A model generated the notes under the pieces. That model was not told where the DNA came from, made no database searches, and saw only the letters and a list, made by a program, of their open reading frames with translations. The translations under genes and the position numbers were made by a program. From NCBI GenBank assembly GCA_017614505.1, contig JAGABT010000011.1, positions 1 through 64,000 of the forward strand: 64,000 bases of DNA, given 5' to 3'. Shown here piece after piece: positions 50,401 through 60,608 of the stretch (position 1 is the first letter of the stretch; each line of letters starts with the position of its first letter). Source of the DNA: Selenomonadaceae bacterium. GTDB lineage: Bacteria; Bacillota; Negativicutes; Selenomonadales; Selenomonadaceae.

Positions 50401-53400
50401 CGCTACCGGCGCCCGCGCTTATCCTTGAGCTGTAGTAAGATCCCGTGAGTGTATCGTTGCCGGCGCCTGCGTCTACCGTCACACTATCGTTGTCGTAGCC
50501 GTACAGCGAATCGTTGCCGTCGCCCAGCTCAATGTACGATTTATCGCCGTCGTAGTTGTATATGGTGTCGTTGCCCGCGCCTGCATATGCTTTGATTGTT
50601 TTGCCGCTGTTGTAGATAGAGTCGTCGCCTGCGCCGCCCGTCAGAGTTTGGCTGTTGAGCGTGTTGTTGATTGTGACGCCGGCGGTAATGCTCTCCCAGG
50701 TAATGACACCGCCGCTGACGCTGAGATTTTCCAGCGCGACAGTGTTAAGCGTGAGGACGTTGCTGGTGCCGCTGCCGATTGTAACCAGAACATTGGCGCC
50801 GCTCTGCGCGATTTTGGTAACGCTGCCGCTGGTGATTTCAATGCTGTCATCGCCGCCGAAGCCAAAGATAACGTCCTTGCCCTGCCCGCTGCCGTACTGA
50901 ATCAAATTGCTGGTGCCATTGGTATAAATAGTATCTGCTCCAGCCCCGCCGCTTATCGTTACGCCGCTGGCTGAACTACCGACGCTGATTTTGTCTGCGC
51001 CTGCGCCGCCGTCGATATAGACATTGCTCGCGCTGCTGGTGAGAGTGTCGCTGCCCGCCTCGCCGTAGATTGTGACATTCTGCGCAGAATTTACAACGCT
51101 GTCATTGCCAGCCAGCGCGCTCAGAACTGTATTGGCGACAGTGTTGGCGTAGGAATCGTTCAGCGTTGTGAATGGGCTAAGAAGTGGCAGAAGCTTGAAA
51201 GATTTGCTGCTTGCGCCGACGAGCGTCATCGCGCCGCTGCCTACGCTCACAATAACATTAGTGCCGCTGGTAGTTGTGCTGTAGCTGGCGCCGCCGCCTA
51301 TGCTGATTGTGTCATAGTTGCTGACGCCGAGAATGCTGTCATTGCCGTCGCCTGAATTGTAGACGTAGACATTGCCAATGGTTGTCGCGCTGTTGAGGTA
51401 AACGGTATCGTTGCCGGTACCGCCCGCCAGCGTATTTCTTCCATAAGACGAGCCGCTGGAAAGGCTGATTCTGTCGTTATCGGCGCCGCCGTTTATCGAA
51501 CCGTAGCTGTACGAACCGTAGACAGTATCGGCGCCAGCCCCTGCGTCAATCGTCACGTAAGAGCCGGAATTGTAAATCGTGTCATTGCCAGCCTCGGCGT
51601 AAATTTTAACGCTCGCGCCGGTATTATAAATCGTGTCGACGCCCGCTCCGCCGCTGATTGTGGCTTTATTGCCGGAGTTTTTGAGTGAATCGTTGTACGC
51701 CGTGCCGGTAACCGAAGTGCCGGAGACCGTGTTGTTAATCGTGACGCTCAATGGCTTTTCAGTGCCGTAAATCGTCCCAGGCATTGTGCCGGAATTTTTA
51801 CCACCTACGACGGTTATGGCGCCGCTTGCAACGCTTGAGCCGCTCTTGTAGACGCTAAGAATGACGTTGCTGCCAACGGTCGCGCGGGAATATTCGCCGC
51901 CGGTAATGCTGATTCTGTCGCCGCTGCGGGTATTGCTGAGAACGTCGTAGCCGTCGCCTTCTGCATATATGTAGTAGTTAAAACCGTCGTTGTTGTCGCC
52001 ATAAATCGTGTCATTGCCGAGCCCGCCGATAATCGTTGCGCCGTCTACGTCGCCGGACATACTGATTTTGTCATTTCCAGCTCCCGCATTGATTGACGAA
52101 GTTCCGAAACGCCCTGTGATAGTGTCATTGCCCGCGCCTGCGTCGATTGTCACGTAAGCGCCGGAGTAATTGCTGTTGTTTGAATAAATCGAGTCGTCGC
52201 CGTCGCCCGCGTAAATCTTGACGGTAGTGCCGGTGTTGTAAACTTTGTCATTGCCGCCCTTCACAGAAATCAGAACGTTACTGCCGCTGTTTTTAATCGA
52301 ATCCACGTAGGACGAGCCATTCAGCGTTGCGCCGGAAATGGTGTTGTTGATTGTAACGGGAGTGTCGCTATTGACGATAGAAACCTGACTCGCCGCCGCC
52401 GTGCCGACTTTCAGCCAGAATTTTTTGCCAGCGTAGTTTTTGAGATTCATGGAGCCGCTACCGACGGAAATAATCGCGTCCGAGCCGCTTACCTGCGTGC
52501 TGTAGCTGCCGCTGGTTATGTGAATCGTGTCATTGGTGTTGAGGTTATAAATTAGGTCGGAGCCGTCGCCACTGGCATATTGATATAAAACGCCGAAATT
52601 GCCGCTGGAGCCATTGCCGTAAATTGTATCGTTCCCGCTACCGCCGACGACCGTGTTACCGCGCCCGCTGTATGAAACACCTCCTACAACGTAAATATTC
52701 CCAGATTGATTATTTAGGCTGATAACATCATCGCCTGAACCGCCGTTTATGGAGCTATTGTAGCCGCTGTAAATCTTATCATCGCCAATTCCGGCATTTA
52801 TCGTCACAAAAGCACCTTTATTGGTAATTACGTCGTTGCCGTCACCGCCATTAATCTGAACCGTATCTCCGCCTTCGTCATTCAAAATTGTGTCATTACC
52901 GTCGCCACCGTCAATCGTAATTTTTATTCCGCCTAAATCACTGAAACTATTGTAATATCCGCTATGAATACTATCATTGCCAGCGCCGCCGTATATCTTG
53001 ACGCTGTCGCCGGTGTTGCGGATGGTATCCGCGCCGTCGCCGCCATAAATCACCGCCGCGCTTGCCACGCTGGTGTTGGTAATTTTGTCGTTGCCAGCTT
53101 GCGCGTAAATCGTGGCGCCCGCTACGCTGTTAGTGTAGGTATCAGCGCCGCTCGTCAGAGAAATTGATTTTGAATCTGCTGGCAGGAGCTTGAAACTCTT
53201 GCTGCTGGCGCCTACTAGCGTCATTTTGCCGCTTCCCACGCTGATAATGACATTGGAGCCGCTAAGCTGCGTGCTGTAGCTGGCGCCGCCGCCTATGCTG
53301 ATTGTGTCATAGTTGCTGACGCCGATAATGCTGTCGTTGCCGTCGCCGGAATTGTAAACGTAGACATTACCGAGGGTTGTCGCGCTGTTCAGGTAAATAG

Positions 53401-53706
53401 TGTCGTTATCGATACCACCTAGAATGGTGTTATTATTCGCGCTGGAGCCAAGGCTAATACGATCGTTTCCTGCGCCTCCGACTATCGAAACAAATTTTTT
53501 ATCGTTATTAATTGTATCGTTACCGATGCCTGCGTCTATAGTCACGCTGTTGCCATAACCACTTGCAACGCCGTTGACAATCAAATCGTCTCCCGAGCCG
53601 CCATTTATTGTGACCTTGCTGCCGTAATTATAAAGAAAGTCATTGCCGCCGTTGCCATTGATAATAAAATTTCCCGTATCATAGGCTCCAGTTAAATAAT
53701 CATTAT
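44483..53706 (-). CDS. Giant RTX-type repeat protein, C-terminal body without start (C1)
   Basis: About 3,070 codons of Gly/Asp/Asn-rich beta-roll repeats of the GGxGxDxUx type (GGAGNDTI, GGDGNDTI and variants), broken up by recurring modules such as NVYVYNSGDGNDSI and SLTSGADSYTNTV. RTX repeats bind calcium and fold outside the cell. The last about 50 residues (YWFTDDDNFI...AQLDEI...YSVTNLE...IAQ) resemble the ends of the two other RTX proteins and are the likely type I secretion signal. There is no N-terminus: upstream of 53706 the open frame runs on only as antisense of the facing gene. Joined on paper to the 58848-60600 piece it continues in frame. No secretion genes are in the window. 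Confidence 0.85.
46990..48735 (-). repeat. Recent internal duplication in the giant RTX gene
   Basis: Two blocks of about 430 bp (about 47000-47430 and 48290-48730) encode almost identical protein: the run from SLTSGADSYTNTV through GVTISGG to GKGNLIQYAS. The near-identity points to recent segmental duplication within the gene. Confidence 0.75.
49490..49850 (-). repeat. Tandem 20-residue repeat block in the giant RTX gene
   Basis: About six tandem units of roughly 54-60 bp, each coding for variants of SSVTIDAGDGNDYIYNYYG. Units differ at a few bases only. This is a local expansion within an otherwise diverged repeat domain. Confidence 0.8.
53695..53706. other. Left inversion junction, 12-bp inverted repeat
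   Basis: AATAATCATTAT occurs here and, in inverse orientation (ATAATGATTATT), at 60589-60600. The bases directly flanking each copy differ. The sequence is itself nearly palindromic. Left of it lies C1 (minus strand), right of it C2 (plus strand), both without start codon or promoter. Confidence 0.75.
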
Positions 53707-56700
53707 AGCCGTTATAATTCAGTGAATGGCGGCGAGGGCGACGACTACATTGACGTTTCCAGCAACGCTTCGCTGAACACAATAAACGCTGGCGCTGGCC
53801 ATGACACAATCGACCTGCAGAGCATGAACAATGTGATTCAGTATAGCGGCGGCGCGGACGTTATCGACGGCTTTAACATGACGGACACCCTGCACATCGT
53901 CGACGGCAGCGTAACCAGCGCGTACTACACCGAAAATGACGACGTGATTATCAACGTGAGCGGCGGCGGCAAAATCACGATTCTGGAAGGCGCCGAGAAA
54001 CGCCTCAACATAAAAATCGGCGACGGCGCGCTCATGACGACGGTAATTTCTGAGGCGGGCGAAGATACCGGCAGCGGCGGTGGCATCGATTATCCGATTA
54101 CCCTGACGAGCGGCGCTGACAATGCAAGTTTCACAGACGATGAAGCCACGGTCTACGCGCAGGCGGGCAACGACACGCTGAAAATTTCCGGCTACTACGG
54201 CTACTATGACGGCGGCGCGGGCAATGACATTCTTTCGCTGGACGGCGGCGCCGAGGGCAATACGCTCGTTGGCGGCGCGGGCGCTGATTCGATTTACGCC
54301 AACGGCGGCGGCAACGTGATTGTTTATAACACCGGCGACGGCAAGGATACGATTGTCGGCTACGGCGAAAACGATTCGCTGGTGATTAACGGCACCGTTA
54401 CCAAAGCTGTGCAGTCTGGCGCGAATGTTTTAATCACGGTCGGCAGCGGCACGGCGAACGTCCTCACAATTAAAGATACCACGCTGGAAAATCTCGGTTT
54501 GGGCGACGATACCGGCAGCGGAGGTTCAGAATTAATCAGCGGGACGGCGGGCGCCGACGTTCTCAGCAATTCCAAAGCGGGCGTGACGATCGACGCGCTG
54601 GCTGGCAATGACACCATTTCAAATACCGGCGACGAAGTTTCAATTTCTGGCGGCGGCGGCAACGACCGAATCACCAACAGCGGCTCCAGCGTGAGTATTG
54701 ACGCGGGGGCTGGCAACGATACGATTAATTCCAGCGGCGACGAAGTTTTGATTGACGGCGGCGCGGGCGCTGATAAAATTTCGCTCAGCTCCAGCGCGAC
54801 CGTCAACACAATTGCGGGCGGCGCCGGTAACGATACCATTTACACCAACGGCGGCGTCAACGTGATTGTTTACAACAGCGGCGACGGCAAGGATATGATT
54901 TACGGCTTTGGCGGCGAGGACAGCATTAAAATTACCAGCGGCACAATCAGCAAAACTTCTCAGAGCGGCGCCAATGTGCTGGTTACCGTCGGCAGCGGCA
55001 CAAGCAACGTCATTACAATCCGCGACGTTGCGCTTTCAGATCTCAGCGTCAGCGGCGGCACGATTTCTTACACTGACGGGATTATTCCGACGCCGACCGT
55101 TCCTTCACTCGAAATTAACAACACCGAGGATTACGCCACGATTCGCGCGGGCTCCGGCAACCACACAATCACCAACGAAGGGCATTACGTTTACGCGGAC
55201 GGCGGCGCCGGTCTTGATAAGATTATAAATTTCGGCGAGGAAGTCACGCTGGCGGGCGGCGACGGCAACGATACTTTATTTTCCAGCGGCAATGACGGTT
55301 TGCTGGACGGCGGCGCTGGCGCTGATAAAATTTCGCTTGAAGACGGCGCCTCGAACAATACAATCGCTGGCGGTGCGGGCAACGACACGATTTACACCAA
55401 CGGCGCCGGAAATATTATCCAGTACGGCGAAGGCGACGGCTCGGACGTTATCTATGGTTTCGGCGAAAATGATTCTGTCGAAATCAGCGGCTCCATTCGG
55501 ACTTCGGTGCAAAGCGGCGGCGATGTGCTGGTTACCGTCGGCGGCAGCGCGAATGTCCTGACTTTCAAAAATCTGGCGGCGGGAAATCTGTACGTCGAAG
55601 ACGGCTTGATAACCTACACCGACGAAATTATTGAAGAGCCGGATTATCCGCTGAGTCTGACGAGCGGCAAGGACAATGAAACTTTCTCGGACGATGGCGC
55701 CACTGTCTACGCGCTGGCTGGCAACGATACGATTGAAAACGAGGGCGGCGATTCATACATAAACGGCGGCGTCAGCAACGACCTGCTGATAAATTTCGGC
55801 GACCGCGTAACGCTGGCTGGCGAGGCGGGCAACGATACTTTAATTTCCAGCGGCAATGACGGTTTGCTCGACGGCGGCGCGGGCAACGATAGAATTTCCC
55901 TCGGCGCGGACGTTACCGGCAACACAATTTCCGCCGGTGCCGGCAACGATACCGTTTACACCAACGGCGCCGGAAATCTGATTCGGTACAGCGGCGGCAA
56001 GGATGTTATCGTTGGATTCGGCGAAAGCGATTCTATTCAAATCACCAGTGGCAGTCTCACGAAAGTCGCGCAGAACGGCTCGAATATTTTAATCACCATT
56101 GGCAGTTCGTCAAATGTCCTCACCATTAAGGATATGCAGCTTGACGGCGAACTCATTCTTGACGCCGAAGGCTTCATTACCAGCGTTGAATCCGAAGAAT
56201 ATCCCCAATTTCTTACTTCAGGCGCCGACACCCTTGAAGTTTCGGACGATGAGGCTGAAGTTTACGCGCTGGCTGGCAACGATACGCTGAAAATTTCTGG
56301 CAACTACGGCTACTTTGACGGCGGCGCTGGTTCAGATAAAATTTCCCTCGACGCGGACGCTACTGGCAACACGCTCGTGGGCGGCGCTGGCGCTGATACG
56401 CTTTACATGAACGGCGCGGGCAATGTCATTCAGTACGAAACCGGCGGCGGCAAAGACGTTATCTTTGGCTTCGGCGAAAATGATTCTGTCGAGCTGGACG
56501 GCGAAGTTACGAAAATCCTGCAAAGCGGCGCGAATGTTCTGGTGACCGTCGGCTCCAGCGCGAATGTGCTCACATTCAAAAATATTTCTATCGGAAATCT
56601 CAGCGTTGACGATAATCTGATAACCTACACTGAAGAAATTCTGCCGGAATATCCAATGAGTTTGACGAGCGGCGCGGATAGTTTCACAGTTTCGGACGAC

Positions 56701-58689
56701 GACGCCACGGTTTACGCGCTGGGCGGCAAGGATACGATAACCAACCAGGGCAGTTTCTCGTACATTTCTGGCGGCGCGGGCAATGACATTCTGATTAACG
56801 GCGGCGAGGAAGTCACGCTCTCCGGCGACGCGGGCAACGATACAATTTATTCCAACGGCATGAGCAATCTGATTCAGTACGGCACCGGCGACGGCAAGGA
56901 CTTTATCATTGGCTTCAGCGACACCGATTCGATTGAAATTACCAGCGGCGCGATTCGCAGTTCCGTCCAGAGCGGCGCCAATGTCATAATTTACGTCGGC
57001 ACCGGCACTTCCAACGCTATCACGCTCAAGGATATTTCGCTGAACAATCTCAGCCTCGAAGACAGCGTGATAACTTTCCGCGAAGGCGCCGTGCCTGTAA
57101 TTCTGACGGCGAAAAATGACAGCTACACCAACGCCGAGGACGAGGCTACGATTGACGCGCTCGCCGGTAACGATACGCTCAGCAATAGCGGCAGCTACGT
57201 TTCAATCAGCGGCAACACCGGCAACGATAAAATTACCAATACCGGCAACCTCGTCACGCTCGAAGGCGGCGCTGGCAACGATACGATTATCACGAACGGC
57301 GATACCGCGCTGATAGACGGCGGCGCCGGTACTGATAAAATTTCCCTCGGCGCGGACGCTGGCAACGTCACGATAAATGCGGGCGCGGACAACGACACGA
57401 TTTACAGCAACGGCAGCGGCAACGTCATTCAGTTTGGCAGCGGCGACGGCAAAGACACTGTGTTTGGATTCAGCGGCGAAGATTCGATTCAAATTACGGC
57501 GGGAACTGTCAGCAAGAGCGTTCAGAGCGGCGCCAATGTGCTGGTGACGGTCGGTTCAAGCTCCAACGTTCTCACGATTCGCGACGCGCAGATTAGCAGG
57601 CTGGCGATTGAAGATAATATTATTTCCGCGTTCGACATGACGAAATATCTGACCGAAAAAGCGGATACCACGCTGGTAAGCGACAACAACATTCAGGTTG
57701 AGGCGCTGGGCGGCAACGATAGAATCACGCTCACCGGCAGCGAAGTTACAATCAGCGGCGGCGAGGGCAATGATACCGTTATCGTCGACAATGACTGCGC
57801 GTTGATTGACGGCGGCGCCGGTGCGGACAGAGTTTCTCTCAGCGAAAATGCGATGAACGCCACGGTTATTGGCGGCGCGGGGAACGATTCGATTTACAGC
57901 GGCGGCGGCTCGAATCTTTTCATTTACGAAGCTGGCGACGGCGCGGATACGATTCTTGGATTTACGCGCGGCGATTCGATTTCAGTCAGCGGCGCGAACG
58001 TCGGCACTCCGACCTGGAGCGGTGCCAATGCGACTTTCCAGATTGGCAGCGGCAAAATTGTCCTGCGCAACGTTGCGAACGAGGAGTTCAAAATTAGCGG
58101 CGGAATTATCACGCTGAGCGACGAGGCGGCGCTAATCAAGGGCTCGGAGCGCGCGGATACCATTTCAAACACGATTACCGGCGCGCGGATTGATGCGCTG
58201 GCTGGCAACGATAAGATTTACAACAGCGGCAATGAGGTTTCAATTTACGGCGGCGCCGGCGCGGATTTAATCAGCCTGTCGAGCGGTGCGGAAGATGTTA
58301 CGATTAGCGGCGGCGCAGGTGCTGACACGATTTATTCAAACGGCAACGGCAACTTAATCAGCTACGCGGCGGGCGACGGCAAGGACGTTATCTTTGGGTT
58401 CGGCGGCGCGGATTCGGTTGAAATTACCGGCGGCAGCGTCAGCAAGAGCGTGCAGAGCGGCGCCAATGTTCTGGTGACGGTCGGCAGTGCGGCGAATGTT
58501 CTCACGTTCAAAAATACTACGCTGGCGGAGCTTGTCGTCGACGATAACTTTATTTACGGCAGAAATTCCAACGGCGCGCGCCTCGACGATATTTGCGCTG
58601 AAAATTATTCCGTCACGAATCTTGAGACCGGCGGCGATTTTAAAACTATCGCGCAGTCAGACTTCCTCACACTGACAACTAATAACTAA
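53695..58689 (+). CDS. RTX-type repeat protein, C-terminal body without start (C2)
   Basis: About 1,660 codons of calcium-binding-type repeats (GGAGNDTIYTNG, GGAGADKISL) arranged in about 80-100-residue modules, each ending in a GDGKDVIFGFGENDS-like and QSGANVLVTVGS-like stretch. The end (LDDICAENYSVTNLE...TIAQ) matches the putative secretion signal of the other two RTX proteins. An in-frame GTG at 53722 exists but has no ribosome binding site and would start inside a repeat, so I regard this as a gene body cut from its N-terminus. Joined on paper to the 61077-60589 piece it continues in frame (NNHY shared at the joint). Confidence 0.85.
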   Translation, partial: NNHYSRYNSVNGGEGDDYIDVSSNASLNTINAGAGHDTIDLQSMNNVIQYSGGADVIDGFNMTDTLHIVDGSVTSAYYTENDDVIINVSGGGKITILEGAEKRLNIKIGDGALMTTVISEAGEDTGSGGGIDYPITLTSGADNASFTDDEATVYAQAGNDTLKISGYYGYYDGGAGNDILSLDGGAEGNTLVGGAGADSIYANGGGNVIVYNTGDGKDTIVGYGENDSLVINGTVTKAVQSGANVLITVGSGTANVLTIKDTTLENLGLGDDTGSGGSELISGTAGADVLSNSKAGVTIDALAGNDTISNTGDEVSISGGGGNDRITNSGSSVSIDAGAGNDTINSSGDEVLIDGGAGADKISLSSSATVNTIAGGAGNDTIYTNGGVNVIVYNSGDGKDMIYGFGGEDSIKITSGTISKTSQSGANVLVTVGSGTSNVITIRDVALSDLSVSGGTISYTDGIIPTPTVPSLEINNTEDYATIRAGSGNHTITNEGHYVYADGGAGLDKIINFGEEVTLAGGDGNDTLFSSGNDGLLDGGAGADKISLEDGASNNTIAGGAGNDTIYTNGAGNIIQYGEGDGSDVIYGFGENDSVEISGSIRTSVQSGGDVLVTVGGSANVLTFKNLAAGNLYVEDGLITYTDEIIEEPDYPLSLTSGKDNETFSDDGATVYALAGNDTIENEGGDSYINGGVSNDLLINFGDRVTLAGEAGNDTLISSGNDGLLDGGAGNDRISLGADVTGNTISAGAGNDTVYTNGAGNLIRYSGGKDVIVGFGESDSIQITSGSLTKVAQNGSNILITIGSSSNVLTIKDMQLDGELILDAEGFITSVESEEYPQFLTSGADTLEVSDDEAEVYALAGNDTLKISGNYGYFDGGAGSDKISLDADATGNTLVGGAGADTLYMNGAGNVIQYETGGGKDVIFGFGENDSVELDGEVTKILQSGANVLVTVGSSANVLTFKNISIGNLSVDDNLITYTEEILPEYPMSLTSGADSFTVSDDDATVYALGGKDTITNQGSFSYISGGAGNDILINGGEEVTLSGDAGNDTIYSNGMSNLIQYGTGDGKDFIIGFSDTDSIEITSGAIRSSVQSGANVIIYVGTGTSNAITLKDISLNNLSLEDSVITFREGAVPVILTAKNDSYTNAEDEATIDALAGNDTLSNSGSYVSISGNTGNDKITNTGNLVTLEGGAGNDTIITNGDTALIDGGAGTDKISLGADAGNVTINAGADNDTIYSNGSGNVIQFGSGDGKDTVFGFSGEDSIQITAGTVSKSVQSGANVLVTVGSSSNVLTIRDAQISRLAIEDNIISAFDMTKYLTEKADTTLVSDNNIQVEALGGNDRITLTGSEVTISGGEGNDTVIVDNDCALIDGGAGADRVSLSENAMNATVIGGAGNDSIYSGGGSNLFIYEAGDGADTILGFTRGDSISVSGANVGTPTWSGANATFQIGSGKIVLRNVANEEFKISGGIITLSDEAALIKGSERADTISNTITGARIDALAGNDKIYNSGNEVSIYGGAGADLISLSSGAEDVTISGGAGADTIYSNGNGNLISYAAGDGKDVIFGFGGADSVEITGGSVSKSVQSGANVLVTVGSAANVLTFKNTTLAELVVDDNFIYGRNSNGARLDDICAENYSVTNLETGGDFKTIAQSDFLTLTTNN

Positions 58690-58762
58690 CAACTCCACTC
58701 GGGCTCGTCAGAAATGGCGGGTCTTTTTTTATTAAGATTTGATTAAAACTCAACGGCAAATC

Positions 58763-58791
58763 TTGAATTATCTGCGGTAAAAAATTATAAT
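58763..58791 (+). promoter_or_regulatory. Promoter of the N1 fragment
   Basis: TTGAAT (58763-58768), 17-bp spacer, TATAAT (58786-58791), 56 bases before the ATG at 58848, in an AT-rich intergenic region. The rest of 58690-58847 holds a T-run after C2 but no clear hairpin. Confidence 0.65.
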
Positions 58792-58847
58792 ATATCATAG
58801 ATTTTTTTACACGGAGTGTTCGTTCGTCATTGCAAGGAGGAATTTTT

Positions 58848-60608
58848 ATGAAGAACCAATTTAACCTACAGCTTTTCGCAACAATCAATGTTGACGGCGA
58901 ATTTGAAAACAATTATGATGGCGTCTACATCGTTGCGAGTGACGGCGATGACGAAATTACCAATTATGGTTACGATGTCACAATCGCCGGCGGTCTGGGC
59001 GACGACAACATTTACTTTAACAGCGACAGCGGAAATTTTTTTATCTACAATTACGGCGACGGCGACGATATGTTAGAGAACTTTTCGGGCTCGGTGATAA
59101 TTAACGACGACTACGTTACGCACATTGGGCTGAATGGCTATGGCCTAACGGCGTATATGGGAAGCGGCGGCAGCATTACCTTCGTGGAGAGCATGTCTAT
59201 CTATGCTTATTACGACGAATACGCAGAGGATCCGGCATTCTCATTTGAAGAAAACCTGCTCAGCGTGGGCGGTATGGATACCGAGGGCGAGGTTGTCATA
59301 GAGGCTGAAGACGTTGCGGGCTACGCATACGTGTACAACGGCGGCTATATGACTATCAGCGGCTTCACGTCAGAAGATACTCTCGAGTTAAATTACATTG
59401 AAACTGTCAGCGGCGAGGACGAAATTGGTTCGTTTTATTATTTCGGCGAGGACGGCAGCGTAGAAATTTTCACGGATTACGGCTCGATTTACCTGACAGA
59501 ATACCTTTACAACTACGGCGACGAAGAAACCGGCGGAGTTTCGATTAATCTGGTTTACAACGGCAGTCTTATCGAAACAATACTCCCTTCTGTTGCTGAC
59601 ATTGACTACCAGTATATTGAAGGCAACTCCTACGCGGATAATTTTTCCTATCCAGGTTATCATGAAGGGGTAACGATAGACGCGCTGGGCGGCAACGATA
59701 CAATCGTCGGACGATTTTGGAACTCTTCGCTTAGCGGCGGCGAGGGCAATGACGTTATCGATATAAGCGAAGGCGACGTGGACTATGCAACCATTAACCC
59801 AGGCACAGGCAACGATACCGTTTACATGGACAACTACGACGGATACAACATTTACCAGTACTACACCGGCGACGGCAACGATGTCATTTACTACGCAAAA
59901 AGATACGACACAATTTCCATAGACGACGGCGAGGGCAGCTACTCTACCATGTGGAGCGGCTCGGACTTCGTTATTAAGGTCGGCTCCGGCGCCATGACGC
60001 TGAAAAGTGTGAACGCCAGCTTACTGCCAGCCATTGAAGGCTATTACGAAGAGGAAGAGGATACCGTTCCTGCCAGCGGCGTCACCCTCACCAATTTTAC
60101 CAGCAACACCGTTATCAACAGCACGGCTTACGCTGATTCAATCAGAAACAGCGGCGACAGCGTTAATATTTATGCTGGCGACGGCGATGATATAATAAGC
60201 GTTAACGCTAGTTATAATTCGATTTATGGCAATGCAGGAAATGATATAATAAGCGTCAGTGCTGATTATACTCGAATTAATGCTGGCGCGGGCAACGATA
60301 CAATCTACCGAACCAACAAGTATGGATGGGGATATAACTATTTTCAATATGCTAACGGCGACGGCAATGACGTAATTTATGGCTTTGAAGCAGCTCAGGA
60401 TTTTGTCTCGCTTTCCTCCGGCAGCAGCTACAGTACAACTACCAGTGGAAATGATTTTATCGTTAGTGTCGGCAGTGGCAAAGTGACGCTCAAAGATTCT
60501 AAAAACGCTCAGATACGCGTATTGAACGGATCCATTTCAACTGCATGGGGCGCTAATACAAGCACAAGGACGCTGTCAGGAACTGCTAATAATGATTATT
60601 ATCCGTGA
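58848..60608 (+). CDS. RTX-type protein N-terminal piece (N1), truncated at the inversion junction
   Basis: 586 residues with a proper start: AAGGAGG six bases before the ATG and N-terminus MKNQFNLQLFA. The body has scattered RTX-type motifs (GGLGDDNIYF, GGNDTIVG, GGEGNDVIDI, AGAGNDTIY) in a Tyr/Asp/Glu-rich context. It ends abruptly with NNDYYP and a stop three codons after the 12-bp junction, without the secretion-signal-like ending of its relatives. Swapping the sequence after the junction for C1 gives NNDYLTGAYDTGNF and continues the repeat pattern. As it stands it would probably not be exported. Confidence 0.85.
   Translation: MKNQFNLQLFATINVDGEFENNYDGVYIVASDGDDEITNYGYDVTIAGGLGDDNIYFNSDSGNFFIYNYGDGDDMLENFSGSVIINDDYVTHIGLNGYGLTAYMGSGGSITFVESMSIYAYYDEYAEDPAFSFEENLLSVGGMDTEGEVVIEAEDVAGYAYVYNGGYMTISGFTSEDTLELNYIETVSGEDEIGSFYYFGEDGSVEIFTDYGSIYLTEYLYNYGDEETGGVSINLVYNGSLIETILPSVADIDYQYIEGNSYADNFSYPGYHEGVTIDALGGNDTIVGRFWNSSLSGGEGNDVIDISEGDVDYATINPGTGNDTVYMDNYDGYNIYQYYTGDGNDVIYYAKRYDTISIDDGEGSYSTMWSGSDFVIKVGSGAMTLKSVNASLLPAIEGYYEEEEDTVPASGVTLTNFTSNTVINSTAYADSIRNSGDSVNIYAGDGDDIISVNASYNSIYGNAGNDIISVSADYTRINAGAGNDTIYRTNKYGWGYNYFQYANGDGNDVIYGFEAAQDFVSLSSGSSYSTTTSGNDFIVSVGSGKVTLKDSKNAQIRVLNGSISTAWGANTSTRTLSGTANNDYYP

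Noticed and set aside
53707..53809. Upstream extension of the C1 frame to 53809, giving a Cys/Arg-rich N-terminus
   Set aside because: The first 34 codons are the antisense of the facing RTX body, and there is no ribosome binding site, so this is not a real N-terminus.
45000..58600. CRISPR-like regular repeats
   Set aside because: The periodicity is protein-coding (RTX nonapeptide and module repeats in an open frame), with no conserved direct repeat plus unique spacers and no cas genes.
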